This document shows positions 38,523 to 49,566 of a stretch of DNA of 64,000 nucleotides, piece after piece; the first letter of the stretch is position 1; each line of letters begins with the position of its first letter. A program made the translations under genes and the position numbers. This stretch comes from Collybiopsis luxurians FD-317 M1 (lineage: Eukaryota > Basidiomycota > Agaricomycetes > Agaricales > Omphalotaceae). The notes under the pieces are model-generated. The model searched no databases, was not told where the DNA came from, and worked only from the letters and a program-made list of their open reading frames with translations. Location of the stretch: positions 464,686 to 528,685 of the forward strand of contig KN834753.1 of assembly GCA_000827265.1 (NCBI GenBank), read 5' to 3'.

Positions 38523-41500
38523 ATTGTCTGCATGGGATTAGATGCTCAAGTAGAATGTATCCTGGTGTATAAGGACGAGATATGGAATACAGAAATTTTT
38601 CATTTCCGTTTTTCCAGCTGGATCCTTAGGAAGACTGTGAGAAGGTGTAGCCATCCCTTGGGGTTCATCCACCTGCGGATTTCCTTGTAAATTACAGCGC
38701 AGCTTATCGCCATTCATATTACCGCCGGTGTGACGGTGTATGGTTTCTCTCTGTGAACATACGTCTGAGCCAATCTCGGTGCAATCAGGACGACGGCTCG
38801 TGAGCCCAGGTACTCTACTCTTACCATTAATCTCAAATCTGCTTAACACCATTTCCTTTGTACATACCCAGGCTGCTGTCTTTTGTTCGTTTAACTCAAT
38901 GTCACGGAAGCACAACAGATACAATTACAATTACTGGCGTTCTCCTGTTTCCATGTCGTTTTTGGGTCTTATTCAAAAATTGGACAAGAAACTTCCTTCT
39001 TTACATTCTGTCCATAGGTGTAACTGGTCCAGACAAGAACCTGTTCGAAGTGAGAGCTTAGTGGGCTTGGATTCGGTCTAATTTAAGGTGGAGTCCCCTA
39101 AGACACTTGTATGAGCGTCCTAAGATCAACGGGGCGACTTAGAATCTAGCCATTCATTCATTTCCCTATCAACAATGATTCAGGACGATTTCAAGGAATT
39201 GAAGCAAGATTTCTATGAATGACATGCCTGTTGAAAGGTAATTGTATGAACTAGGATTCCTCTACGGGATTCTTCCATTTCATTTACAGCAGAAAAAGAT
39301 GACATTAACTAACTCAATTGTCGCAATGGTTACCAAGCTGAAAATTTCCTTTGCGCTCGTTATACCACTCTAGGAGGGTAAGGTGTTAATGTTTCCTCGT
39401 TGCTCTCACTGCAAAGACTTTCGCTGAACTCTGTTCATGGTCAGGCGACCTTCTTAATATGTCTTGGTGTCCGCGTTCTTCCTCGAGTTTGTTATGACTT
39501 TTGGGAAGGTTGTGAGTAATTTTCATTCCACTGCTTCCTTCCATTGTTCTCCATCCGCATTTTCTCCCCTTCTTTCGACTACATGTACTTACCCTCCATT
39601 CATATCTACAACGGTCTGACATGGTGTTCATCTGTCTAGTTACGTCGAATTTGGCTCAATGTTCTTACCAGGCTGGAAAAGTCTATTCATGTCTTCAGCT
39701 GTCGGCGCGCCCCGCGCTATCGACATTCGCACTTGACTTCCCATAGGTTTCAATTATGATTTCGATTGGGAACATCCAAGTTTGGAGTCTATTCGTGTGG
39801 AGTGATGCGCGGTTATGAGTTGTTCTTGGACAGCTCCTGTCAATCGTTGACTCATCCAAAGCGTTGTGGTTCGTCTGTCAAGTTGTCGTCCCTCTCGGGT
39901 GCTGAGTTATTCCTACCGCGAGTTTTCTGCGACCTTACCGGTTGTATATTCACCGTTGTTTTCGTCCTCAGAGACATGAGCCCGACTAAACCTCGAGACG
40001 TCACGAACTGAAAATTCCTGTTGTTTCTCATACTAAATCATTGAATCCCGCATGCTTCTATCAGTAATATGCCTCGAGATCAATCATTTTTCCCTCCTTT
40101 CGGGTGGTCTCCGCCGCTCGGGAACTCCCCTCGATTTTGCCTAGGGAAATTCGACGTAAACGGAACATGTACTTTCATGTGGTGCTGCGCTGATACTGAA
40201 CGTAATGTTCTTCGTTTAGATCCTCAATCTTGGTCGCACTTATGCGACGCGACGCGTGCTTACATTTACTTATCGTATGGCAAAGGCGGTAAGGCCGCCG
40301 GTAAGTCAGCCCTTCGGCTCACCTTCTTAATGGAATTCATATGAATTGAGGAGCTATCCGCGGGCTTGAATTTCCTTCTACCGCAGTCTGGGACTCGATT
40401 CTTGCGTCTTCCATTGTCTATTTGCTCATAGGAGTGTTGAGCCTTTACATACGTATCAACGGAGGATTCTTTTCATTTCCACAAAATTTTGGGGTTCAGT
40501 TGAGCTCGTATCAGCCTGTATAGAGGTGCCATTGTTCTCCAAGAGCCTTTTGTGAATGTTTGGCTCCTGGTATGGGTAGCTGCCACCCTGCGGAAGGATT
40601 GGCTAGACTTTCATGTTCCTCATGGAACATTTTTCCTCTGAGATCTCTCTGGTCCAATTCGAGTCTTCTGCGTCCTCATAGATTCAAGGTGAGTCCAATC
40701 CAATCCAAACAGGTCAAAACTCCGCATATGTGGCATTTTCCTCTTTCGGACTCCTCCGTCCGGCTTCTTCGCCTTTCCCAATTGTATTCCGTACTCCACC
40801 TGTCATTTGCTCAACGAAAAACGTTCTTTCATGTGCTCGATTCCTTCGATGGCGATGGCTGAGCAGCTTCGAATCAAGGTTCAGTTCAGGTTTCCTTTCC
40901 TAGTGGGGTTCCAAATGACTCGCCTTGTGTATCTATTGCTATTGAAATCCGCAATCCGCAGATCGATTCCACGGCCATGTTTGTTCATGAAGGGTCACAA
41001 CATTCATTTCTCTCGACTTCTCGGCATTGTTCATCTTTCAATTTTGTTTTCTGAATTGTACAGCAGTCGTGCGTCACTCAGTGAACATTTGGACTCGACG
41101 GCGATTTGATTTTTCTTTTCTTTTTACTTATCTTTATCGCCACTGTATGCTTCAGTTTCACGCTATATTGACCTTTGTCCCTTTCGGCAGTTCCCGATTT
41201 AATTTGAGGGTTGTTTTTCTATGGTTCTTACAGGGCAATGTCAATACACTGTATGCACGTTGGCTGCGATCTCGACATCTATCAAAAGCGAAGCTAAAAT
41301 CGTGGACCCATAATGTTCTTACTTGGGTCATATGCGGTTTGGAGAGGCTGTGAAGGCGAGTGAATTCGACACAGGGGCTTTAGACTTTGTGATTTTTCAT
41401 TCGTTTTCTATCAGGATCATTTTACTTACCTGTGCATACGGGAAGCTCCTTTACTGGCCATCGAACAGCTTTCAGTCTTGATTGAAGCTCCTTATCTCAC

Positions 41501-41658
41501 GATTTACTTAGACACCTTTGGTTCATAAGACGCGTGGGTTTGATTCGTAGGTCATCAGGTCCTCGATATTCATCAGATTATCTTCCCTCGCATTACTATT
41601 CAACCTATCGCTATTCAACTCATCAACTTCTCTTCATACCCCACTGACGTCTGCGAAC
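38523..41658. other. 3.1-kb region without a supported gene
   Basis: The longest stretch without a gene in the window. It is T-rich and pyrimidine-rich on the + strand, with many short open frames on that strand (for example 39766-40011, 40560-40862 and 41027-41353). None shows a domain, a convincing codon pattern or consistent splicing. It ends at the ATG of the serine-rich gene at 41659. It could be a very long promoter/5' leader, a non-coding transcript, or decayed sequence. Confidence 0.5.
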
Positions 41659-42579
41659 ATGAACATCAATCAAATCCTCAATACTTCAGCGGCGTTTCCC
41701 GTGCCCTTGACTTCATCCTTGAAGCGCAAGGCGGACTCCGTTACAAGGTACATATAGAATAACGCGTTGAATAATGTTCTCTATGAATAGTGCTAACGCC
41801 CATTCAGTGAAGCAGAATTAAAAGCTCTATCATCCCCTTCATCGCGTCGGAAAACGCGCTCATCACTCAAAAAATCTACATCCATTCCATCGAAGATTGT
41901 AGTAAGGGGTAAAGGAAAAGGCAGTATGAAAGAAACCTCGATTGCACCAGCCAGTCCTAAGTTTCACCAAACGCCCCTGTCTTTCCATAATATGGGACGT
42001 ATAATGCAATCACCCATTCAGGTACCCCATTCAATCGATTCCCGTCCTACGGTAAAGCCTCATAGTCCTCCGACCAGCAAATTATTTATTTCATTAACCT
42101 CTTCGAAAACCCCACTAGCGCGTCCTCTGCGCGTACTGTCGCGGCACATACGGCACTCTGTCCAGGATTCCGACGCATTGATATCCTTGACCCGGATTCC
42201 CTCCATCATGGATGTCTACCTGGACGCCAAGTCTCCTTCAATCGATTTCACCGAAGAAGTGTTATCAGAGATTGCGGTCCGCAGCAGGCGACTTGCGAAT
42301 GGATTAGCGTTGGCTTCAAATTGGCCTTTCCATTCGCACTCGCCTACTCTAAATTCACATTCAGCCAGTTGTCGACAATACCGCCTACTTTCCGACTTGT
42401 CCGATGTACCCCTGTCACCTGTAGGATATGTTTCCTCCGGAGTGTCGGGTCTAAGCCTTTCTGGGGAGGAAGAGATCTTGTTCGGAGGAAATGACCCCCT
42501 GCCCGGAAACTTTACACAGCACCCAGATTCTTTCGAGCGCTCTACTGCAACTTGGTCAGAGGGTCTTAATGGGCAGTGA
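41659..42579 (+). CDS. Unknown serine/proline-rich basic protein
   Basis: Two exons (intron about 41749-41807) give a protein of about 287 residues from MNINQILNTSAAFPVPLTSS to WSEGLNGQ, TGA at 42577-42579. The first third is basic with KRKAD and SSRRKTRSSLKK, possible nuclear localisation signals, followed by GKGKG. Many SP/TP pairs (ASPKFHQTP, PHSPPTSK) suggest phosphorylation. The stretch VYLDAKSPSIDFTEEVLSEIAVRSRRLANGLALASNW looks helical and may be the only folded part. No domain is recognised. The unusually long upstream gap and the composition would fit a regulatory nuclear protein, but that is inference. Confidence 0.7.
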
Positions 42580-43408
42580 GTAGGTCTGGTTGCTTTCCAG
42601 ACCGCTTGAGCTTCTCGGTGCCGCAAAGCGGCTTTTGGTCGCGAGATCGGTGCATGTACGTTATACTTTTTAGGATTGATGTTTGAAGGGATAATGATTG
42701 CGATTCTGGTCGATGGTTCATGCGCTGTGGCGATTTCTTTCGCCAATTTCTTGTTTCTAGGGTTGTGCGTATATACGACCGAACAGTAACGGTTTATATT
42801 ATAGTACTTGATCAAGATGGTTCCTTGCTATTCGGAGGGTTCGAAAAGCGGTAAAGGATTTCCCCTGCACTACTTTTGTCATCTAGATAAAACCGCACAT
42901 AGCGCCTCCCGCCACCGTTAGTAGAGTATTGAATGTAACACAAATCTTGCTTTGCCAATTATTACCGATAATTAAATTTACTAAGTATAACGTTACAGAA
43001 TTGTTATCCTGTTACACGACGACAATAAATTAGTGGCTGAAAGTCTATCTCTTCTCCCAAAGATCGGCGAGAGAGAATAGTTGCCCTTTAAGGATAGTAC
43101 TAATCAGCGGACTGGTAGCAGATGTCGGGGCTCGGGCCATTGAGGGAGGGACACAGGATAACATCGAAAAAAAAAAAAAGTACTTGCCTTCGCAAGAGAT
43201 AGCTCAAACGAAGGAGAAAATCACGGGTCAAGACAAAGAGTCCGTATCATTTTGTGGCGAAAAGAGTGGAAAACAAGTGGTAGCCGAAAGAAGGAAAATT
43301 GAACCAGAGGAGCTAGCGGGAAACGTCGGTTTTCAAGGACCCATTCGGACATCTTCAATGTTATCGCCACTTGCTCGACGATAACGTTTCCCTCCCCTGT
43401 CTGTCTCG
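42580..43408. other. Convergent intergenic region
   Basis: 829 bp with a 13-base A run at 43168-43180 and AT-rich sequence at 42940-43035. No gene is supported. The open frame 43184-43384 (+) lacks any feature and overlaps the probable 3' UTR of the next gene. Confidence 0.45.
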
Positions 43409-45086
43409 TCAGATATTTCCGCTGGAATAGGACGATATACGAGCTACTGACCCTGTGGCACTTGCCTCCATTTCCAAGTCCACTTCCATCTCACGGCTGT
43501 TTTTTCTGCTTTCCCTCATCCTTCCACCGAGATCTGATGATTCGCGATGTTGGGGTGGGAAGCCGCCACTGCCACCTCGATCTCGAGATTGCGATCTACC
43601 GTCTTCGTGTACGAAATCGATTGTTGGCTCCTCACCTGTCGGATGGCCGGAATTAACAGGACGAAGCCTATAGCCTCTTGAGCGTTCATCAAAGTAGCCG
43701 CCGCGAGAATTCGGACGAGAGGGTATCTCGTTGGCCCCGCCTGCAGAGTTGGAACCTGAGCCGGAACCAGGAGTACCCGAGCGTGAAACTCGAGAGTAGG
43801 CCCCGCCACCACCGCCATTGTTTGCGCCACTTGGTCCTGAAGCAGGATCGTGGTAGTATTCTTCTCGCGCACGAGAAGAAGGTATGTGGTGTTGCTCCGG
43901 ATAGTCTATACCAGATGGGGCTCGCGATCGATGTACGCCTGAAGGCGAACGCATAGGACCTGCGTTGGGGTCCCGTTCACGCTGTCTCGCGTTGCTGTAG
44001 TTTAATTCGCGTTCACGAGGGTCGCGTTCCTGCTCCCATTCTCGATCCTCACGGTTGATGTACGTGCCCGGACCCATTCTCTGATGGTTATGGATACGCG
44101 GACGAGTATCACCACCGGTAGGCGAAATGGGACCTATTGGATGCCCATGCGGGTCGTGAGTCCCTGCCAGTTCGTGCAAATCGTGGCGCCTTGAACGAGA
44201 ACCTTCGCGCTCACGTTCGGAAAGCGGCGGGCTATGTAAAACATGCTGCATTGGAGGATAATTATCATTATATTGCTGTGGTTGTGGTCCTTGCCCAGGG
44301 CCAAGATGATAGGGAGGTTGCTGCGGAGGAAGGTTGCGCGAACGCGAAGAGGAATGGGAATGTGACCGTTCCTGACTATCATGAATATAAGCTGTTGGAC
44401 TTGAAGCTTCTTGTTCAAGCATTGGAGGTAGCTGGTTAAAAGGGGGCAGTTGACGGTTATCTGCAGCATTGCTTGAGCCACGTCGATGCAAGGGTGGCAT
44501 ATTGTGTGGACCGACAGAAGTATCGATTGCAGGTAAAGCTCTGCTTGGCGTAGCACGATGAGAGTAATCTATGAAATTTGGGTCAGGATCCATGCCTGCA
44601 GGATCGCCATGATTAGACGCGGGACGAATGGGCGGTGAATGATGAATCGGTTGTCCAGAATGAATCGGTTGAGAAGGATGTCTGTCGTTTGGAGCGGGAG
44701 ATGGAGAAATTTGGCTCAGACGTTCGTAGAGAATGCTAGTAGAAAAAAATACACGGTTTTTTTAGATAGCAAGGCCAAGGGAAGAATACCAAGTACTGAC
44801 GCCCGCTCTAGTTTCATGCGTTGAATGTTGCGTTTTGCGTTCAAAACTTTGAAATGGAGTTTGTCATTGTCCTTTTGAAAAGTGTGTGGATGAATTCAGA
44901 ATTTTCAAGGTTAGAACTCACGGCTTCGACTTCCTTTACTTTCCGTTTGAGTTCCTTGTACTTTGCGTGGTATTTTACATCTTCCGCACCAGCAGTGATG
45001 CCCATAGGATGAGGTTGTTGTTTTGGCTTTGACCTGGACGATATAGCGGAAAGGGACTGGGAATGTGAGGAGCCCGGGGACGCCAT
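43409..45086 (-). CDS. INO80F-domain protein (TFPT-like INO80 complex subunit)
   Basis: The N-terminal quarter holds a short coiled-coil block. Splicing a 51-nt intron (GTGAGT...AAAAG) joins KYKELKRKVKEVEA to DNDKLHFKVLNAKRNIQRMKLER, and a second intron leads to AILYERLSQI. This fits the INO80 subunit F domain (vertebrate TFPT and fungal relatives), which docks on the INO80 chromatin remodeller. The remaining about 440 residues are disordered, rich in Pro, His, Arg, Ser and Gly, with SR/RS and RE/ER dipeptides; a short QPIHSGQPIHHSPPI repeat sits near 44640-44660. TGA is at 43409-43411. The start at 45086 has the near-perfect context CCACCATGG; an in-frame ATG at 45125 would add 13 residues. 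The domain name rests on a short segment. Confidence 0.75.
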
Positions 45087-45125
45087 GGTGGAAGTTTTAG
45101 TTTGAGAAAGAATCACACCTGCCAT

Positions 45126-46272
45126 TTATGACACATCCAAATTAGGTTAATGGTATTTTACGCCCTCACGTGTAATACAGACAACTCTTCAGAAACCACC
45201 AGCTGGTATGTGATTTACTATATCCTGCAATGTTCTTTTTACCATTGATAGCCTTTCTCAGTGACAGCTCCATATAGACAGTATGTCCCCATGCTCAACC
45301 GGTTGAGGTTCTGTTCTCTTCAGAGATATGTGGTCAAGTATACTCCAGTGAAATCTTCCATTTCGTAGGCCAGATGGCCCTTGAAATCCTCGGCGGAGTT
45401 GCGGCTTTTGGCTCTTTATCGATACGCTGGAAAAGAGGTATGTTTTCACCTGAAGAAGTCAGCTGGATGAAGAACGTGAATCGGTGTACACACCGCTCGT
45501 CGATAAACGTGTTCCTTTTGGGATCCGGCCGCTCTTTCGAGCCTTCTTATCAGTCATTTGGGGTGCCACCGGTCCGTGTGGCTAATTTAGCCAATCTCAC
45601 AGAGAACTGCAGCGAGAAGAAGGGCTAGTCGCGGATACATCTGGTACGCCTTCTTATGGCGGGGAGAGGCCCCGATGCTTAGAGACAAGACGTCGGCCAG
45701 CTGGGTTAATGAGAGAGAGATATGGAGAGCGATAATGAAGGGTGAGAGGTAAAATCCCGGCTCCACTTTTTGGTGTTCATTTCGTGGGTGAGAGGCAGGC
45801 AAGAGTATGTACGAGTATGTTTCGCTTCGGAGTGTGGTGCTGTAGTTGCTGTGGATTTCTGAGAGTGCGTAAGATTCCGCGGTGTCGAGGAACCGGATTT
45901 AGGAACAGAGCCAGTACACTGGGAGAGAATTACCTAAAATAGAGCTTGAGATATTTTTTTTCCACATCTGTCAGAGAGTCAGACCCATTTATCCATAGAG
46001 CGCTGTTCGGAACAGCTTTTGATTTTTTGGACCGCATCAACTCTTGCTTTTTTCTTCGAAATCTAATTTGGGCCTTTCATATCCAGATCAGAGCAAAAAC
46101 TTGGTTTTCTGGAATCTGGGATTCACGACGAGTCAATATCATTATAATGCTTTATACATCTTGTCTATTCCGGAACCTTCATAAACTCGTCACTTTGAAT
46201 CTGTCCCGGTCACTTCCTCCGCCTCTATATAAACCCATTCCTTTTCTCTACTCGTCGTCTACCTACTCATCC
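45126..46272. promoter_or_regulatory. 1.15-kb divergent intergenic region; HMG-factor promoter
   Basis: A canonical TATATAAA at 46226-46233 lies 40 bp upstream of the HMG-factor ATG. The region also contains an open frame at 45374-45628 (MALEILGGVAAFGSLS...), treated in the findings. Otherwise no gene is seen. Confidence 0.55.
45166..45172. promoter_or_regulatory. TCACGTG element upstream of the INO80F-like gene
   Basis: Located 80 bp upstream of the preferred start at 45086 (41 bp from the alternative start). It is the same motif found in other divergent promoters of the window. Functional use is inferred. Confidence 0.45.
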
Positions 46273-48137
46273 ATGCCCGCCGCCATATCCCGACGTCAAA
46301 TGTCTCCAGATTTCAAGACTGGCTACCTGCCAGACCCTACTTCTCCTTCTCTTCTCAACTTTGACGTCCCTCACCCTGCCATTGCCCAAGACGAACAGAT
46401 GCTCTTTGGTCCCCTCGATATGGACGACGTGTCTTTTACTCACGAACCCTCATCATCAATTCCTTTTCCTTGGGATTCTCATGATTCTGATCTAAAGCCC
46501 AGCTATTATGCTCCTGCTGCGGGCCCCTCCCCATTGTCCTATGAATACATGTCCCAGGCTTCTCCCACTGACAGTTTCTACGATCCATCCGCTTACTTGA
46601 CTCAAGACGACTCCTCTACTCTCGATACCAATCTCTTTAGCAGTTGGATCACCGAACCCGAGTTGATCCCCATTCCTTCCCCCGTCGCACCCATTCCTAT
46701 CTCCCCCACCGCCGATTCCCACAACGCGCAGCCATTCTTCACGTTCGGGGAACGTTCCCATTTTCCCCAGGATCAGGGTCTATCTCCCAGCGAATTTGCC
46801 GCTCTTCATCCTCTTCCAATCTCACCATCATCCTCTTATGAAGAAAGCCACGTATTCCCGTCTCGACAGCGTGTGGATTCTCTGACGTCTATCTCGCCTG
46901 CTGATATCTCGGCAGTCCAGACTCCCGAGTGGGTCTCTGGATTGTTCGTCGATAACACTGCTACTCCAAGTTCGGTGTCAATCCGTACACCGGCTTCATC
47001 GCGTTCATCAGCACGTCCGTCCTTGATATCGTCTGACAGCACTCAGCGGATTCGTGTCCCGCGTCGTGGCTCCATCACCTCTAGCCACATCTTCCAGTCA
47101 GCTAGTGCTCCATCCCACAGCCATTTTCAATCGCAGTCACGATCTGCCTCAAGTATGGCAAGTCGTCGCGCTGAATCGGTTAGTTTCAGCGACGATCGTG
47201 ATGCTACGGTCCGGCGACGCAGGAAGGCATCAAACTCTTCTGTTGAGGAACATGATAAAACTGACAAGTTGAATGATTCTGGTAAGGGAGCGCGCCGTTT
47301 ACCAAGCCAGCCCTTGTCTAAACTATTTTTGTACTAGTTCCGACCAAATCTGCTTTGCGTCCGCCGAAACTAGCGCCGTCTGCATGGCAGCTATATTTTA
47401 CAGATTGGATTCAGCGACAACAGGCTTCCAATACACGCAAGTTGAATGTCGCTCAGGCGGCCAAGGAGGCCGGACAAGAATACGCTTCGCTTAGTCCTGA
47501 GGAAAAGGAGGTAAAAGCCTGTGATTCTTTCTGCGATTGGAGCTTTTAATGACGTATGATATCTAGCCCTACAAGCGTCGTTCACAGGCAATGAAGGAAG
47601 CCAGAGAACGTGAACACTCTGCTTACATGCGAACCCTTACTCCCGAGGATATCAAGCGCGAGAACATGTTTCGTGCTGCGCAAAGAAAGGCCGGCAAGTC
47701 TCGCAAGTCCAACATCAAGGATCCGAATGCGCCCAAGAAGCCACTCAGTGCTTATTTTATGTTCCTTCAACGCATTCGGTCCAATCCTCACTTGGTACAA
47801 GAAGTATTTGGAGACGAGACTGAGACGACGAAGCAGAGTGTGCTAGCTGCGGCCAAATGGAGATCTATGACCGATGATGAACGAAAGGTGATTGATACAA
47901 CATCTAGTTTGTCTCTGACTTTCTGATGTGGTTTTTTAGCCCTTTTTGGCTCAAGCTGAACAAGAGAAGATGGAGTATGAGAATGCGCGAAGGTTGTATG
48001 AGGAAGGAACTACAGGGTATGGGACGAGTATCAGCTTCAGCATATTACCAGGAAGTCCTTTATTCCAGCCTGTCAAGCTGGAGTCTGAGAGTGAGAGCGA
48101 GAGTAGTTCTGCGGCGGACGGTTTCCAACGGAACTGA
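46273..48137 (+). CDS. Transcription factor with two HMG boxes (Exp1-like)
   Basis: The start MPAAISRRQMSPDFK at 46273 is 40 bp downstream of a TATA box. Residues 1 to about 335 are Ser/Pro-rich and acidic, an activation-type region, ending with a basic patch VRRRRKA. The first HMG box runs from LAPSAWQLYFTDWIQRQQ to PYKRRSQAMKEAREREHSAYM. The second starts DPNAPKKPLSAYFMFLQRIR and ends near AKWRSMTDDERKPFLAQAEQEKMEYENARRLYEE. Three introns interrupt the 3' half; one falls between DDERK and PFLAQ. The tail is acidic/serine-rich with TGA at 48135-48137. The architecture (long N-terminus, two tandem boxes near the C-terminus) recalls Coprinopsis Exp1, needed for cap expansion and autolysis. Orthology is inferred, not shown. 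Confidence 0.85.
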
Positions 48138-48773
48138 GTAATTGTTTCTTCTTTTCTATGCACGATGGTTGTTGTTGTTTTTTCTGTTCTTTTTTCTTCT
48201 TCGATATGCTATCCTCTTGGGCCCTTGGTTGTTCACGACCTTCATGATACCTCGGAACTGCGAGTGCAAATTCCGTTTACGACGTTTACTTTTCTTTTTA
48301 TTCTCGTCGCGTGCGTCCTGTTTGTGATTTTGGAACAACTCATACCACCTACCATGCTTCTTGACTTAATCCTATTATTTCTTGATAGAAATGTTGAATA
48401 CACCACTAACTTGTATTATCACCTCACCCTCCTATGCCTGTATTTCTAGTCGTTCAACCCCTTTACTCTATGATTTCCCTTTTTGCCTACTACGAGGCAT
48501 AAATGACACTGTACATACATGTTTAATTTACTGTTGTCTGTAATGGTAATTCGAGGACCATTTTCTGATGGGGTTCACCGTCTTCATCAAATTCATTCCC
48601 CTATCATCAATCCGTTGGTCCGAGATCTCTCTTCGATTCCATTAAGAATCTCACCTCAGGTATATATCCAAACCTGGACCAAGAACAAATAGTCAAAAAA
48701 TGGACTCTTAACGTACATTTACGTGCACAAACGCAATTGGATGACGCGGAGAAACCTCAGAGAATCAGGGCTT
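48138..48773. other. Convergent intergenic region
   Basis: T-rich 3' flank of the HMG-factor gene, then a short AT-rich stretch. No gene recognised. Confidence 0.5.
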
Positions 48774-49336
48774 CTATTCGAGTGGCTTTTCGGCGCACTT
48801 GATAACGAAACCCCCACCCCTCTAAAGTTCAAACTCCCCATGCATCGCCCGACTCTCCGATAGAATAGCCACGAGACTCACTTTGCATAGAAACCCTTGA
48901 CAGGTATTTGGGAATGACACAAAACTTTTACGAAACTACCAGTATGACCGGATTGGAGAGCATCAGCTTTGATCCACTGATGAAGAGCTTCTACAAGCTC
49001 GCGCCCGAACTTGAATTGCCGATAGTTTTTGAGAACCGCGAGACGAGAAAGCTTGTATATTCCGGTTTCGTATTTTGAACCGCGAATCACTCCGATCGGA
49101 GTAAGAGATGGCGTTAGACGTAATAGGAAATGTGTAGACACTGGATCCAAACTTTGTAAAGAGAATATCAAGTGTATACTTGAGGAAGCTAGAACGGATG
49201 GGGCTCACTCGTCAAATTCAGTCTCGATGGGAAAACCTTGTTCGTGACTGAACACGTCTATACGGATCTGATAGCATTGCTGGACTTGTTCTTCGTTGGA
49301 AGTAATGATAATTTCGTGAGCAGGCTTTTCTGACAT
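48774..49336 (-). CDS. GNAT-family N-acetyltransferase
   Basis: From MSEKPAHEIIITSNEEQVQQCYQIRIDVFSHEQGFP the first exon shows the GNAT beginning ('R..VF..EQGF'). A 59-nt intron joins EFDD to LDPVSTHFLLRL, then GVIRGSKYETGIYKLSRLAVLKNYRQFKFGRELVEAL. The last is motif A with the acetyl-CoA pyrophosphate loop in a variant form (R-x-F-K-F-G-R rather than Q/RxxGxG/A). VKVLCHSQIPVKGFYAK is the motif B region. The C-terminus is uncertain: a roughly 60-nt intron ending in TTTAGAG gives GGGFVIKCAEKPLE and TAG at 48774-48776, about eight residues shorter than usual. Close relatives acetylate small amines or protein N-termini; the substrate is unknown. Confidence 0.75.
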
Positions 49337-49566
49337 GGCTGAAGAAATTTTAGAAGGAAGCAACGCGTAGCTCAGGCCGCGGCCCGAGTCGAGACCGCTC
49401 ACGTGCCATTTATGAGCCACGGATTTTTTCGTACCTGCATCTCACAACGTCGACGTCGACGACAGTGAAGACCGCAAGGTTCTTCCCTATCGCTGGTAAT
49501 TATTCGCTCCGACTTGACTCCAATTGACTGTTGAATCGGAACTCCAGAAATAACGACGGGTTTTAC
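49337..49566. promoter_or_regulatory. Divergent promoter GNAT / PPR with TCACGTG
   Basis: 230-bp space between divergent start codons. TCACGTG sits at 49399-49405, 63 bp from the GNAT ATG, and a GTCGACGTCGACGAC tandem lies at about 49448-49462. Confidence 0.5.

Noticed and set aside
43168..43180. A run of 13 A considered as a retroposon tail
   Set aside because: No target-site duplication or element body adjacent; homopolymers of this size are common in fungal intergenic DNA.
43455..44439. Open frames on the + strand opposite the INO80F-like gene
   Set aside because: They mirror the biased RS/RE codon use of the - strand gene and contain no recognisable protein.
44635..44680. Short direct repeat GAATGAATCGGTTG considered as a regulatory repeat
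   Set aside because: It lies in coding sequence and encodes the repeated QPIHSGQPIHHS low-complexity segment.
46492..47042. Open frames on the - strand inside the HMG-factor gene
   Set aside because: Shadows of the serine/proline-rich coding strand, with no independent features.
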